Below, in pieces: positions 38,030-46,177 of a stretch of DNA of 64,000 nucleotides; position 1 is the first letter of the stretch, and each line of letters starts with the position of its first letter. This stretch comes from Alloalcanivorax xenomutans. GTDB lineage: Bacteria > Pseudomonadota > Gammaproteobacteria > Pseudomonadales > Alcanivoracaceae. The stretch is taken from the NCBI RefSeq assembly GCF_900217905.1, contig NZ_OBMO01000001.1:295253-359252 (forward strand). The letters are read 5' to 3'. The notes under the pieces are model-generated. The model saw nothing but the letters and a program-made list of their open reading frames with translations. It ran no database searches and had not been told where the DNA came from. Both the position numbers and the translations under genes were made by a program.

Positions 38030-39843
38030 CGCCACTCCAGATTGAAACCGGTGTCACTGTCACCGCGCCAGCCTTCGCGTTCCAGAGAGGCGCGCAAACC
38101 ATGCTGACGCCCCAGCGCATAGTGAGCGCTGAACCGGGAACGATGCCGGTATTCGTCGTTGGTAAAGTAATGCCCGGCACTGCTGAGTTGCCACTGCCAG
38201 GCGCCGGTGTTGTAAAGCAACCCGGCCTCGGCGCCCCCGCCTGGAGTAATCCAGGTGCTGAAAGCGCTATTGTTTTCCGCCCGGGCGCTGAGCAGCATAT
38301 AGGGTTGCCAGCCCTGCCAGCGCCAGCTGAGGCCGGCTCCTCCCTGAACATAACGGGTCAGCCGGCGCCCTTGCGCCCAGGCCCGTTCCAACCCACCTTC
38401 CACATACCAGCTCAACGGCTTGGAGAAAGTGTCGCGGGGGCTCAGCGAGCGAATACTGACCAGGTCCAGACGTTCCAGTTTCACTGCCTGACTTTCAGTA
38501 CTGCGCAAGGTAACACCCAGCCCCTCGATCTGCGCGCCGTCAAGAAAGCCTCGGCGGTTATCCAGCAGGTCATGGTAGGTCATCCGCCAGGTGAGCTGAC
38601 CGTAATCGTCCGCGCCCCATTGCCCACCGGAAACGCCCAGCATTTTGGTGCCGTGTCCCTCTTCCGGCGGCCGTTGTGGCTGCACCGAAGGCGGTGTTGT
38701 CGATGGCAGCCGGCTCATCAATCCCAACAAAGCGAAGGAACGTTTGGCCACGTCCTCGGTACGCGCCTCCTTGCGATGGATAAACCGTACATGACGGTAA
38801 GCGGTTTGCGCCATCAACGCCTGCCGCGGCGGCGGGTAGGCCTGAAACTCCGCGCTTTGCGCCAAATCCGGATCATCGGCGAGACGGCGGGAAAGGCGCC
38901 GTTCCGCCACCGTCATCTCCGCCACCAGGGCTTCCAGCTCCTGCGCCTTGGACGGTCGATAATGGCGCTGTTCGATCAGGTCTTTATCGTCCAGAGCCCG
39001 CACCGTATTGACGGGCAGCTCAGCGAACCGCCACTTGTCCAGCAAGCCGGTGCCGGGCCGGGCCACTTCCACCAGTTCCAACAGCCGGAATGAGCAATTT
39101 TCGTCGAAAAAGTAATAATCGAAATTGATGTCCTTGAGTTCCCACAAATGCTCAATGACCCAGTCAATCTCTTCCTGATTCAAGGTCAGGTCATACTCCC
39201 AGATGTCCCGGTTTTCCATATGGGAGTATTCCTGGATTTTCTGCACATAGGGCACCAGGGTAAAGCGCCCTGGATAGCCCCCGGCCAGGCCACGGTATAT
39301 ATAAAACAAAGAGTTGTCCTGCTCCGAGGTCATGGCACCGAAATTGACCGCCCAGGACAGCCAGACCGTCTCGTCGCCGGTCTGATCCAGCCGCAACAAA
39401 GTGTGGCCGAACATGGAAGACGGGCTGTTCAGGTAGGCGGCGGGAAAGACCAGCACGGCCCGGTTCGCCTGAACGGACTGGCGCCATTCCATGTACTCAT
39501 CACAATGGGCGAAAGGCGCGCTCTCTTCCCAACCCAAGTGCTCGGCAAAAAAGCGATAGCGGGCCGGGAAACGGCAGCGCTCCGGCGCCTGTGCCGGCCG
39601 CAACGCCTCGATGGAGGCATTCAGTTCCGCCAGCGGATCATCCTTGCCGGTGTCGGAGAGAAAAAAATTATCGTCGTCCACATAGCTGCGGTGGCGATCA
39701 CGAAGGGTGGCGCCCGGATTAATATGCAGCAAGGCCTGCCAGCGCGGTTCCCGGGCAAGACGCTCCCGGCTTTGCGCGGCGGCAACGGTATCGGACAGGA
39801 TCAGGAACAGGCCCGCGAGGGCGCACAGAACTCCAGTGCGCAT
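38014..39843 (-). CDS. DUF4105 periplasmic/outer membrane protein
   Basis: A 609-residue exported protein. Residues 1-22 are a signal peptide. The middle has the DUF4105 hallmark FFDENCSFRLLELVEVARPG and the earlier NSPSSMFGHTLLRLDQ. The C-terminal 200 residues are rich in alternating aromatic/polar strands (QWQLSSAGHYFTNDEY) ending in RWYYD, which suggests a beta-barrel or beta-sandwich close to the outer membrane. The cysteine and histidine in the DUF4105 core look like a thiol hydrolase site (inference). It is followed by an overlapping lipoprotein hydrolase gene. Confidence 0.8.
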   Translation of the reverse strand: MRTGVLCALAGLFLILSDTVAAAQSRERLAREPRWQALLHINPGATLRDRHRSYVDDDNFFLSDTGKDDPLAELNASIEALRPAQAPERCRFPARYRFFAEHLGWEESAPFAHCDEYMEWRQSVQANRAVLVFPAAYLNSPSSMFGHTLLRLDQTGDETVWLSWAVNFGAMTSEQDNSLFYIYRGLAGGYPGRFTLVPYVQKIQEYSHMENRDIWEYDLTLNQEEIDWVIEHLWELKDINFDYYFFDENCSFRLLELVEVARPGTGLLDKWRFAELPVNTVRALDDKDLIEQRHYRPSKAQELEALVAEMTVAERRLSRRLADDPDLAQSAEFQAYPPPRQALMAQTAYRHVRFIHRKEARTEDVAKRSFALLGLMSRLPSTTPPSVQPQRPPEEGHGTKMLGVSGGQWGADDYGQLTWRMTYHDLLDNRRGFLDGAQIEGLGVTLRSTESQAVKLERLDLVSIRSLSPRDTFSKPLSWYVEGGLERAWAQGRRLTRYVQGGAGLSWRWQGWQPYMLLSARAENNSAFSTWITPGGGAEAGLLYNTGAWQWQLSSAGHYFTNDEYRHRSRFSAHYALGRQHGLRASLEREGWRGDSDTGFNLEWRWYYD

Positions 39844-39914
39844 GGCACATCCTGGCAGGGAAAAAGAAAAGCGTGAAACGAGGGCCCCGCCGAGGCAGCG
39901 GGGCCGTCAGGCAC

Positions 39915-40394
39915 TTATACGTACTTGGCCAGTTGTTGGTCCTGGCTCATTACCATGTTGATTTGCTGCATTACTTCCGCGGCAGTGACGTCCTGGCTCG
40001 GGAAGATGGAGGCGAAGTTCTGATGCATGACGCTGTTGAAATGAGCGCGATCCGCCGCGTCCACACCGATGGAAACGGACAGCGCGGTCAGGGCCTCACC
40101 TTCACCCACCGCCATGTCCTGAGCCACTTCTTCCATCACGCCGGTCATCCCCAGCAGGCTTTCACCGCTGTAGGTCAGAGCGCCATTGGTGTCACAACCG
40201 TTGGTGCCGGAAGTCATACCAAAGGTCGCGTTGCCGGAGGTGCCGTTCACGATAGTGGCCAAAAGATGCATGGGAAGGCCGGATTTGCCTTCGAACAACA
40301 GGTTACCCCAACCACAGCCCGGACCACCCGGAGCCACGGCGTGAGCGGAGAAGGAAGCACCCATCAGTGCAGCAGCAAGAAGCGTTTTTTTCAT
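39915..40394 (-). CDS. DUF3015-family exported protein
   Basis: A 159-residue periplasmic protein. The signal peptide MKKTLLAAALMGASFSAHA is cleaved before VAPGG. The mature part has the family pattern GPGCGWGNLLFEGK near the start, NGTSGNATFGMTSGTNGCD, and a helical C-terminus. Function is unknown. The leader of about 75 bases carries two GGA triplets including the ribosome site (CAGGAGATCAAAG before ATG). A well-formed promoter lies at 40478-40505. The ATG at 40394 is chosen for the signal peptide. Confidence 0.85.
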   Translation of the reverse strand: MKKTLLAAALMGASFSAHAVAPGGPGCGWGNLLFEGKSGLPMHLLATIVNGTSGNATFGMTSGTNGCDTNGALTYSGESLLGMTGVMEEVAQDMAVGEGEALTALSVSIGVDAADRAHFNSVMHQNFASIFPSQDVTAAEVMQQINMVMSQDQQLAKYV

Positions 40395-40477
40395 CTTTGA
40401 TCTCCTGATGTTTTTTACCATCGTCCCTAAGGAACTTGCTTTGGCCCCCATCGACGATCCCCGGGAGCATGCAAATC

Positions 40478-40505
40478 ATCATAAACCAGGGGTTTCCCAT
40501 TGCAA
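40478..40505 (-). promoter_or_regulatory. Sigma70-type promoter of the DUF3015 gene
   Basis: On the minus strand, TTGCAA (40505-40500), 16 bases, then TATGAT (40483-40478). The start codon is about 80 bases downstream, with no other candidate in the gap. Confidence 0.6.
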
Positions 40506-40556
40506 TACGGCTGTCACGTAAAAAAGGGCCATTTACAAAACGCAACCTGACCGGGA

Positions 40557-40994
40557 TCACAGCTCCAGCAGAAAAGTCACCGGCCCATCGTTGATCAAAT
40601 GCACTTGCATGTCGGCACCGAAGCGGCCGGTAGCCACCGGCACCTGGTGAGCCGTCAAGGCGTCGACGAACTCCTGGTACAGGCGCAACCCCTGCCCCGG
40701 TTCCGCGGCACCGGAAAAGCCAGGCCGGCGCCCTTTGCGGGTATCCGCCGCCAGGGTGAACTGGGAGACCGCCAGCACCTCCCCGGCCACATCGCGGACA
40801 TCCAGATTCATCTTGCCCTGCTCATCGGCGAACACCCGGTAACCGGCCAGCCGTTCCGCCAGCCGCCGGGCTGTATCAGACGCGTCGCCCCGCTCCACAC
40901 CGACAAAGACCAGCAGGCCCCGACCTATGCGGCCAATCTCTTCCCCCGCCACTTCCACACGGGCTTCGCGCACTCGCTGCAGCAATACTTTCAC
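40557..40994 (-). CDS. dtd: D-aminoacyl-tRNA deacylase Dtd
   Basis: Removes D-amino acids (and glycine from tRNA-Ala) from mischarged tRNAs. The 145-residue protein begins MKVLLQRVREARVEV and has the two signature motifs: SQFTLAADTRKGRRPGF near 78-94 and the Gly-cis-Pro motif in NDGPVTFLLEL at the C-terminus. The length equals E. coli Dtd. Its ATG overlaps the pip stop (ATGA at 40991-40994). Confidence 0.96.
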   Translation of the reverse strand: MKVLLQRVREARVEVAGEEIGRIGRGLLVFVGVERGDASDTARRLAERLAGYRVFADEQGKMNLDVRDVAGEVLAVSQFTLAADTRKGRRPGFSGAAEPGQGLRLYQEFVDALTAHQVPVATGRFGADMQVHLINDGPVTFLLEL

Positions 40995-41935
40995 GCCAGC
41001 CCCCCGTGCTGTTCCAGACGATGGACCGCGGCAATCAACGCCTCCCCGATCCCCGCCTCACTGGTGGCATGGCCTGCGCCGGGCACCCAGCGCAGGCGAC
41101 TGTCCGGCAGTGTCTGATGCAACAACCACGCTTGCTCCGGCGGACACACCAGATCATAGCTGCCGTGCACGATCTCCACCGGGCAGCACAACCGAGCGCA
41201 GCGCGGCAGTAACGGTTCCGGCAAGAAGCCCTCGTGCATGAAGTAGTGGGTTTCGAGCCTGGCCATGGGCCAGGCATGATCGTCCACGTCCACACCGGTC
41301 GGTGGTATCAGAGCGGACAAATGGGTTTCCCAACGAGTCCACTCCCGAGCCAGCCGCATGCCCTCCTCGTTCTGGTCTTCACACGCGGCCAGCGCGGCAT
41401 GATAACGGGCCAGCACCGTGCCCTCCCCGGGCGGCAGGGCCCTCACCAGCCGCTGCCATTGCTCGGGGCGATAACGGGCGGCACCGTGCTCCGTGTAAAG
41501 CCAGTCCATGTCTTGTCGCCGGCACAGGAAGACACCTCGCAATACCAGTGACGCCACCCGCTCACCATGCTCCAGAGCATAGCTGAGAGCCAGCGTGCTG
41601 CCCCAGGATCCTCCCATCACCACCCGCCAGCGGGACACGCCCAGATGCTGGCGAATACGTTCGATGTCGTCGACCAGGTGTGCCAGGGTATTGTGGTTGG
41701 TGCCGGCGTGAGGGCGGCTCTTGCCGGCGCCGCGCTGGTCATGGATCACGATGCGATAAAGACGGGGATCAAACAATCGGCGCAGCAACGGCGAGCTGCC
41801 GCCACCGGGGCCGCCGTGGAGCACCATCACCGGCACACCGTCCGGATTGCCACATTGTTCCAGATAGAGCTCATGACCGTCGCCGACGGGCAGATACTCC
41901 TGATGAAAGGGTTCGAGGGGAGGATAAAGCGCCAT
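40991..41935 (-). CDS. pip: Proline iminopeptidase
   Basis: A 314-residue alpha/beta hydrolase (family S33) that cleaves N-terminal proline. HGGPGGG at 40-46 is the oxyanion region, Ser110 in GGSWGSTLAL is the nucleophile, and GAGHATSE near the C-terminus carries the catalytic His. The ATG at 41935 gives MALYPPLEPFHQEYL; a 57-residue in-frame extension passes through a REP-like repeat and is rejected. It is coupled to dtd by an ATGA overlap, an association also seen in Pseudomonas. Confidence 0.94.
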   Translation of the reverse strand: MALYPPLEPFHQEYLPVGDGHELYLEQCGNPDGVPVMVLHGGPGGGSSPLLRRLFDPRLYRIVIHDQRGAGKSRPHAGTNHNTLAHLVDDIERIRQHLGVSRWRVVMGGSWGSTLALSYALEHGERVASLVLRGVFLCRRQDMDWLYTEHGAARYRPEQWQRLVRALPPGEGTVLARYHAALAACEDQNEEGMRLAREWTRWETHLSALIPPTGVDVDDHAWPMARLETHYFMHEGFLPEPLLPRCARLCCPVEIVHGSYDLVCPPEQAWLLHQTLPDSRLRWVPGAGHATSEAGIGEALIAAVHRLEQHGGLA

Positions 41936-42040
41936 GGTGATCTTCTTGCCGAGGTGCGCTCCAGCATAAGGGTTGCGGAAACGAGCGCAAGACGCAGGCA
42001 AAGCTTCACCGCCCAGGCCGCTTCCCACCGAAGGTTTCAC

Positions 42041-42070
42041 GAAGCCGCCGGGAGCCAGCCTGCTGGCGAA
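42041..42070. repeat. REP-like unit, single copy
   Basis: GAAGCCGCCGGGAGCCAGCC continuing into TGCTGGCGAA in the 201-base ntrC-pip gap. It shares 21 identical bases with the unit at about 37151. The rest of this gap (41936-42136) shows no gene and no clear promoter. Confidence 0.6.
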
Positions 42071-42136
42071 TTCAGGCCGACCTCGGAATTCGTGCCTGCA
42101 ATGCACGGCGGAGGGCTTAGAGTGTGCAGCCCCTGA

Positions 42137-43561
42137 TCAATCCTCGCCGCTGAACTCCGCTTCCATGTCCAACTCCTTGATCTTGCGGGTCAGGGTATTG
42201 CGCCCCCATCCGAGCAACGCCGCCGCGTCACGTTTACGGCCACCGGTATGCTGCAGCGCCACTTCGATCATGGTGCGTTCGAACACCGGCACCGCCTGAT
42301 CGAGAATCGCCCGATCGCCCTGGGCAAGCGCCCGGTCCGCCCACTGACGCAGGGATTTCTGCCAGTCGCCGCCGCCTTCGGCGGGCCGGCCCACGGACTG
42401 ACGCAGTTCCGGCGGCAGATCGTCCACCAGCACCTCCCGGCCGGACGCCATCACCGTCAGCCACCGGCAGGTGTTTTCCAACTGCCGCACGTTGCCCTGC
42501 CAGGGCAGCGCCGCCAGATACTTCTCGGTGTCCTTGTGCAGCACCTTGGGTTCCACGCCCAGTTCGCTGGCGGCCCGTTGCAGGAAGTACCCGGCCAGTT
42601 GCGGGATGTCTTCCCGGCGCTCAGCCAGCTTCGGAATATGGATGCGAATGACATTGAGACGGTGGAACAGATCCTCGCGGAAATCGCCTTCGCGTACCAA
42701 TCGTTCCAGATCCTGGTGAGTGGCGGCGATGATGCGCACATCCACATGAATCGGCGTGGTACCACCGACCCGGTAAAATTCGTTTTCCTGCAGCACCCGC
42801 AATAGCCGCGTCTGGGCCTCCAGCGGCATGTCACCGATCTCATCCAGAAACAGGGTGCCGCCGTTGGACTGCTCGAAGCGCCCCACCCGCTGGGCATTGG
42901 CGCCGGTGAACGCGCCCTTTTCATGGCCGAACAATTCGGATTCGATCAAATCCTTGGGAATCGCCGCCATGTTCAACGCCACGAACGGCTTTTCCCGGCG
43001 CATGGAATGACGGTGCAGCGCCCGCGCCACCAGTTCCTTACCGGTACCCGACTGGCCGTTGATCAACACGGTGACATTGGAATGGCTGAGCCGGCCAATG
43101 GCGCGAAAGACTTCCTGCATGGCCGGCGCTTCACCGATGATCTCGGTGGGGGTTTCCTCGTTGGCCACCACCGCTTCACCGCGGGCCTCCTGGCGGTGCT
43201 TGATGGCCCGCTTCACCAGCGCCACCGCCTCGTCCACGTCGAACGGCTTGGGCAGATACTCGAACGCCCCGCCCTGATAGGACGCCACCGCGGAATCCAG
43301 ATCCGAGTGCGCGGTCATGATGATGACCGGCAGATCCGGGTGCTTGCGCTGCAGGATCTTGAGCATGCGCAACCCGTCGGTGCCAGGCATGCGCACGTCG
43401 GAAATCAGCACATCCGGCTCCCGGGTGCCTTCTTCCAGGGTATTGAGGGCCTCATCCGCATCCTCGAAACAGGCCAGTTGAAACCCCTCCTGGCTGAGCG
43501 CCTTCTCCAGCACCCAGCGGATGGAACGGTCATCGTCGATCACCCATATGGTCGAGGTCAT
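42137..43561 (-). CDS. ntrC: Nitrogen response regulator NtrC (GlnG)
   Basis: Sigma54-dependent activator of nitrogen-limitation genes. The 474-residue protein has a receiver domain with phosphoacceptor Asp55 in LISDVRMPG, an AAA+ domain with Walker A GQSGTGKE near 170 and the sigma54-contact loop GAFTGA near 222, and a C-terminal Fis-type helix-turn-helix (AALLGWGRNTLTRKIKEL). It lies 41 bases downstream of ntrB. Its likely binding sites are in front of glnA and ntrB in this same window. Confidence 0.97.
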   Translation of the reverse strand: MTSTIWVIDDDRSIRWVLEKALSQEGFQLACFEDADEALNTLEEGTREPDVLISDVRMPGTDGLRMLKILQRKHPDLPVIIMTAHSDLDSAVASYQGGAFEYLPKPFDVDEAVALVKRAIKHRQEARGEAVVANEETPTEIIGEAPAMQEVFRAIGRLSHSNVTVLINGQSGTGKELVARALHRHSMRREKPFVALNMAAIPKDLIESELFGHEKGAFTGANAQRVGRFEQSNGGTLFLDEIGDMPLEAQTRLLRVLQENEFYRVGGTTPIHVDVRIIAATHQDLERLVREGDFREDLFHRLNVIRIHIPKLAERREDIPQLAGYFLQRAASELGVEPKVLHKDTEKYLAALPWQGNVRQLENTCRWLTVMASGREVLVDDLPPELRQSVGRPAEGGGDWQKSLRQWADRALAQGDRAILDQAVPVFERTMIEVALQHTGGRKRDAAALLGWGRNTLTRKIKELDMEAEFSGED

Positions 43562-43602
43562 GCCTGTGCTCTCCCTACATCATCGGGCCACTGGCCGGCC
43601 TG

Positions 43603-44706
43603 TCAGGCCGGAACCGAGGTGGCGCTGTTCGCTTCCGGTAATTCCATGGGCAGCAGCAAACTGAACAGGGTCCGGCCCGGTTCGCTGTCGCATTCAATCA
43701 ACCCCTGGTGCTGGCTGATAATGGATTGGGCGATGGACAACCCCAGACCGGAGCCATTGGCTCGGCCGCTGACCATGGGATAAAAGAGGGTTTCCCGTAA
43801 CTCTTCGGGGATCCCCGGGCCGTTATCTTCAATGTCCACCCGCAGCACCAGACGGTGGCGGGTGGAGCCGATGGTGAATTGCCGCAATACCCGGGTGCGC
43901 AGAAGGACCTGCGCGTCCTCGGTGCCGGATTCCAGCAACGCCTGGATGGCGTTGCGCATCAGATTGAGCAGCACCTGGATCAATTGATCGCGGTCGGCGG
44001 GGATGTCCGGCAGACTGACATCGTAGTCGCGCAGGATGCGCACGCCCTGAGGATATTCCGCCAGCAACAGTTGGCGCACATGCTCCAGGCATTCGTGCAC
44101 GTTCACGTCGGCGAACGCCGGCGGTTTACGCGGCCCGAGCATGCGATCCGCCACCGAACGCAGACGGTCCGCCTCGTCGATGATCACCCGTGTGTACTCG
44201 GCCAGATCCGCACTGGGCAAAGCACGCTCCAGCAGTTGCGCGGCGCCGCGGATCCCACCCAGCGGATTCTTGATTTCGTGTGCCACGCCCCGCACCAGCG
44301 CGCGAGTGGCCTGATGCGCGTGCACCAGAGCTTCCTCGCGACTGATTTTGAGCATACGGTCGAGCCCCTGCATTTCCACCAGCAACGCCATCGGATAGCC
44401 GGGCTCCTGCAGCGGCGTAATGCTGTAATCCACCGTCACCTGCACCCCGGGGGCCACATCCAGCTTCGCCTCCCGGCGGGTAAAGGGGTTACCGTCCTCG
44501 ATGCACTGCTTTAGTGCATCATGGGCATTGCCGTCATCACGGAAATAGTCCGGCAGCACCTGTCCGATGATCCGGCTGGCACTGGTGGACAACAGAATCT
44601 CCGCCGCCGGGTTGAGATAGCAAACCCGCAACTCATCATCCAGCAGCATCACCGCGGTGCGCAGGTGATCCAGCAAGCGTTTGTGCATTACCTTCTCGGT
44701 CTTCAT
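43603..44706 (-). CDS. ntrB: Nitrogen sensor histidine kinase NtrB (GlnL)
   Basis: Cytoplasmic PII-controlled kinase/phosphatase of NtrC. The 367-residue protein has an N-terminal PAS domain (about 10-120), phosphoacceptor His143 in VRGVAHEIKNPLGG, the N box LLNLMRNAIQAL, and the ATP-binding DNGPGIPEEL and GSGLGLSIAQ. The start is uncertain: 44706 (MKTEKVMHKR) is used; 44688 (MHKRLLDHL) follows GAGAAGGT, and 44715 is also in frame. An NtrC-type dyad lies about 140 bases upstream, beside a TACACT -10 element. Confidence 0.95.
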   Translation of the reverse strand: MKTEKVMHKRLLDHLRTAVMLLDDELRVCYLNPAAEILLSTSASRIIGQVLPDYFRDDGNAHDALKQCIEDGNPFTRREAKLDVAPGVQVTVDYSITPLQEPGYPMALLVEMQGLDRMLKISREEALVHAHQATRALVRGVAHEIKNPLGGIRGAAQLLERALPSADLAEYTRVIIDEADRLRSVADRMLGPRKPPAFADVNVHECLEHVRQLLLAEYPQGVRILRDYDVSLPDIPADRDQLIQVLLNLMRNAIQALLESGTEDAQVLLRTRVLRQFTIGSTRHRLVLRVDIEDNGPGIPEELRETLFYPMVSGRANGSGLGLSIAQSIISQHQGLIECDSEPGRTLFSLLLPMELPEANSATSVPA

Positions 44707-44817
44707 GATTCGGCCCATAACGGGGCATAAGCAATTATCAGGCCACCCGCCAGAACCATCGGAATGAGGCAAACCGGGCACTGCTGGAGGGCGCCGGACG
44801 GCCTGACGGCCTGAATC

Positions 44818-44857
44818 AGTGTAGCCAGAACACATGAAGGGAGCACCACTTTGGTGC
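44818..44857 (-). promoter_or_regulatory. Candidate ntrBC promoter with NtrC operator
   Basis: GCACCACTTTGGTGC (44843-44857) is a perfect 15-base NtrC-type dyad. On the minus strand it is followed 19 bases later by TACACT (44823-44818), a -10-like hexamer. The dyad covers the -35 position, which would make bound NtrC a repressor, as at enteric glnL. Confidence 0.55.
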
Positions 44858-44874
44858 AAGAAGGGGAAAAGGGG

Positions 44875-45585
44875 TCAGGAATCGGGCTTAACCGCTTGGG
44901 CGCGAGTGGCCGGCTGCCCCACGGAGGCCGATGAACCGGTCTTCGCGCCGCTTCCACGGGTGCTGCCAGAGCCCGGACTGGCGGCGCCCCCTCGCTGGGC
45001 AGCCTGCCCGATCCCGGCCCTTCCACTGGGCGCGGGCGCCTGGCCACTTTGCAACCGGCTGGTGCGATGCACATGCACGGTGACCGCGGAGGAGCGCTTA
45101 AGCTCCTTGCCTTGCTGATCCAGCACACGCGCCACCAGTACATGGCTGCCCCGTTCCGGATCCCGCAGCGCGGTTCCGGACAAGGGCTCGCCATTATCCA
45201 GAATCTCCAGCCGGTGCCCGGCCTGCAAGGACGGCTCCAGCGCCACCTCCACACTGATCGCCCCCTCCGGATTCCGCACGGTGGCATTTGACCGCGGGGA
45301 AACAATCGCCAGACGCTGGTAGCCCTCGAAAACCGGCTGCGACGCCGCCGGCGGCTCGGCCGGGGGCCGGCCCCGTTGCGGCCCCGGCACGGTATTGGTG
45401 GGACCAATACGCACCGCCTCGGCATCGCGGCCCTCTGGCGGCGCGTCGGTGAATGTCACGTTGCCGTGCTCGTCAACACTACGAAAGATCGTCGTGCCCC
45501 GGTTTTCCGGCACATCGTCGGCCCGCGCGGAGACCGCGGCACAGATACCCAGCAGAGCGATCAGTAGAACGGTTGTGGTTTTCAT
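44875..45585 (-). CDS. DUF4124-domain exported protein
   Basis: A 236-residue secreted protein. The signal peptide covers about residues 1-22 (AAVSARA before DDVPEN). The DUF4124 domain follows, with TTIFRSVDEHGNVTFTDAPP near 31-50. A beta-rich middle (residues about 90-170) looks like an Ig-type fold (HRLEILDNGEPLSG). The C-terminal 60 residues are low-complexity Gly/Ala/Ser/Gln. The ATG at 45585 has a strong GGAGGAGG site. In many gammaproteobacteria a DUF4124 gene sits between glnA and ntrB, as here. Function is unknown. Confidence 0.85.
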   Translation of the reverse strand: MKTTTVLLIALLGICAAVSARADDVPENRGTTIFRSVDEHGNVTFTDAPPEGRDAEAVRIGPTNTVPGPQRGRPPAEPPAASQPVFEGYQRLAIVSPRSNATVRNPEGAISVEVALEPSLQAGHRLEILDNGEPLSGTALRDPERGSHVLVARVLDQQGKELKRSSAVTVHVHRTSRLQSGQAPAPSGRAGIGQAAQRGGAASPGSGSTRGSGAKTGSSASVGQPATRAQAVKPDS

Positions 45586-45732
45586 GTGGTCCTCCTCCCC
45601 CCAAGAGACACAACTTTGATTCTGACCGCACCGGAACGGGGAGAAAAGGGTCTGGGGCACACTATGGGCCCCGCCTTGGCTGGCGCCCCATTAAAACGGG
45701 TCATCGTGGTGGCGGCTCCACCGGGGAGGCGA

Positions 45733-45832
45733 GTCTACACGGAGGCCTTCCGGGATCGCCGTACATACATCCCTGTAAGCTCCCGGTTTGACGTCCCTGT
45801 CAAACAGGGTCCCGGAAGGCCTCCGTGTAGAC
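45733..45832 (-). repeat. GGA-hairpin palindromic repeat, element 1
   Basis: The outer arms GTCTACACGGAGGCCTTCCG+GGA (45733-45755) and their exact complement (45810-45832) form a 23-bp stem. The core, read on the minus strand, has hairpin A GTTTGA-CAGGGACG-TCAAAC (45805-45786) and, eight bases on, hairpin B TAC-AGGGAT-GTA (45777-45766). Its core sequence is homologous to element 2, but the outer arms are unrelated. Confidence 0.85.
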
Positions 45833-45967
45833 CCGCTTCGAGTGAACTGCCGCGTTCCGGGCCCGAACACCGATGAACCTTTCGAGAGAAGGGAGAGAAT
45901 ACCCTCCAACCCTGTGTGGTGATTTGGTCGCGGTCGAAAGGACATCTCTGCTTGCCGACTACCTCGA

Positions 45968-46077
45968 AGCGGAGCCGCGTTACGCCTTTGCGGGATCCTG
46001 TCGAACAGGGACGTTCGACCGGAAGCCTACATGGACGTATTCACGGCGTTCCCGTAAAGGCGTAACGCGGCTCCGCT
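45968..46077 (+). repeat. GGA-hairpin palindromic repeat, element 2
   Basis: The outer arms (45968-45995 and 46050-46077) pair over 28 bases with one mismatch, starting AGCGGAGCCGCGTTACGCC. The core has hairpin A GTCGAA-CAGGGACG-TTCGAC (46000-46019) and, eight bases on, hairpin B TAC-ATGGAC-GTA (46028-46039). Loop sequences match or resemble element 1, while the hairpin A stem has changed on both sides together. Confidence 0.85.
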
Positions 46078-46126
46078 GTCCATGATGGAGGGCAACACCG
46101 ACTCCCGTTATGCCGCCATGAACCAT

Positions 46127-46150
46127 AAAAAAGCCCCGCCGGAGCGGGGC
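46127..46150 (-). terminator. Rho-independent terminator of glnA
   Basis: On the minus strand, GCCCCGCTCCGGCGGGGC followed by TTTTTT, starting 28 bases after the glnA stop. A textbook intrinsic terminator, so the repeats beyond it are probably not part of the main glnA transcript. Confidence 0.9.
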
Positions 46151-46177
46151 CTCGCAACTGCCGGGAACTTGGGATTC

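Larger units (their letters stand above)
45586..46177. other. 592-base glnA-DUF4124 gap holding two palindromic repeats
   Basis: No gene is supported here; a 70-codon plus-strand frame is made largely of repeat sequence. It contains two 100-110-base palindromic elements (45733-45832 and 45968-46077) in opposite orientation, and the glnA terminator at 46127-46150. The stretches between them look unstructured. Confidence 0.8.

Noticed and set aside
45873..46085. 70-codon plus-strand frame in the glnA-DUF4124 gap
   Set aside because: Most of it is translated from the palindromic repeat element; no ribosome site or family similarity.
45586..46177. 3'-UTR small RNA from glnA, as known in enterics
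   Set aside because: A strong intrinsic terminator lies 28 bases after the glnA stop, leaving little room for a processed RNA; the repeats are beyond it.
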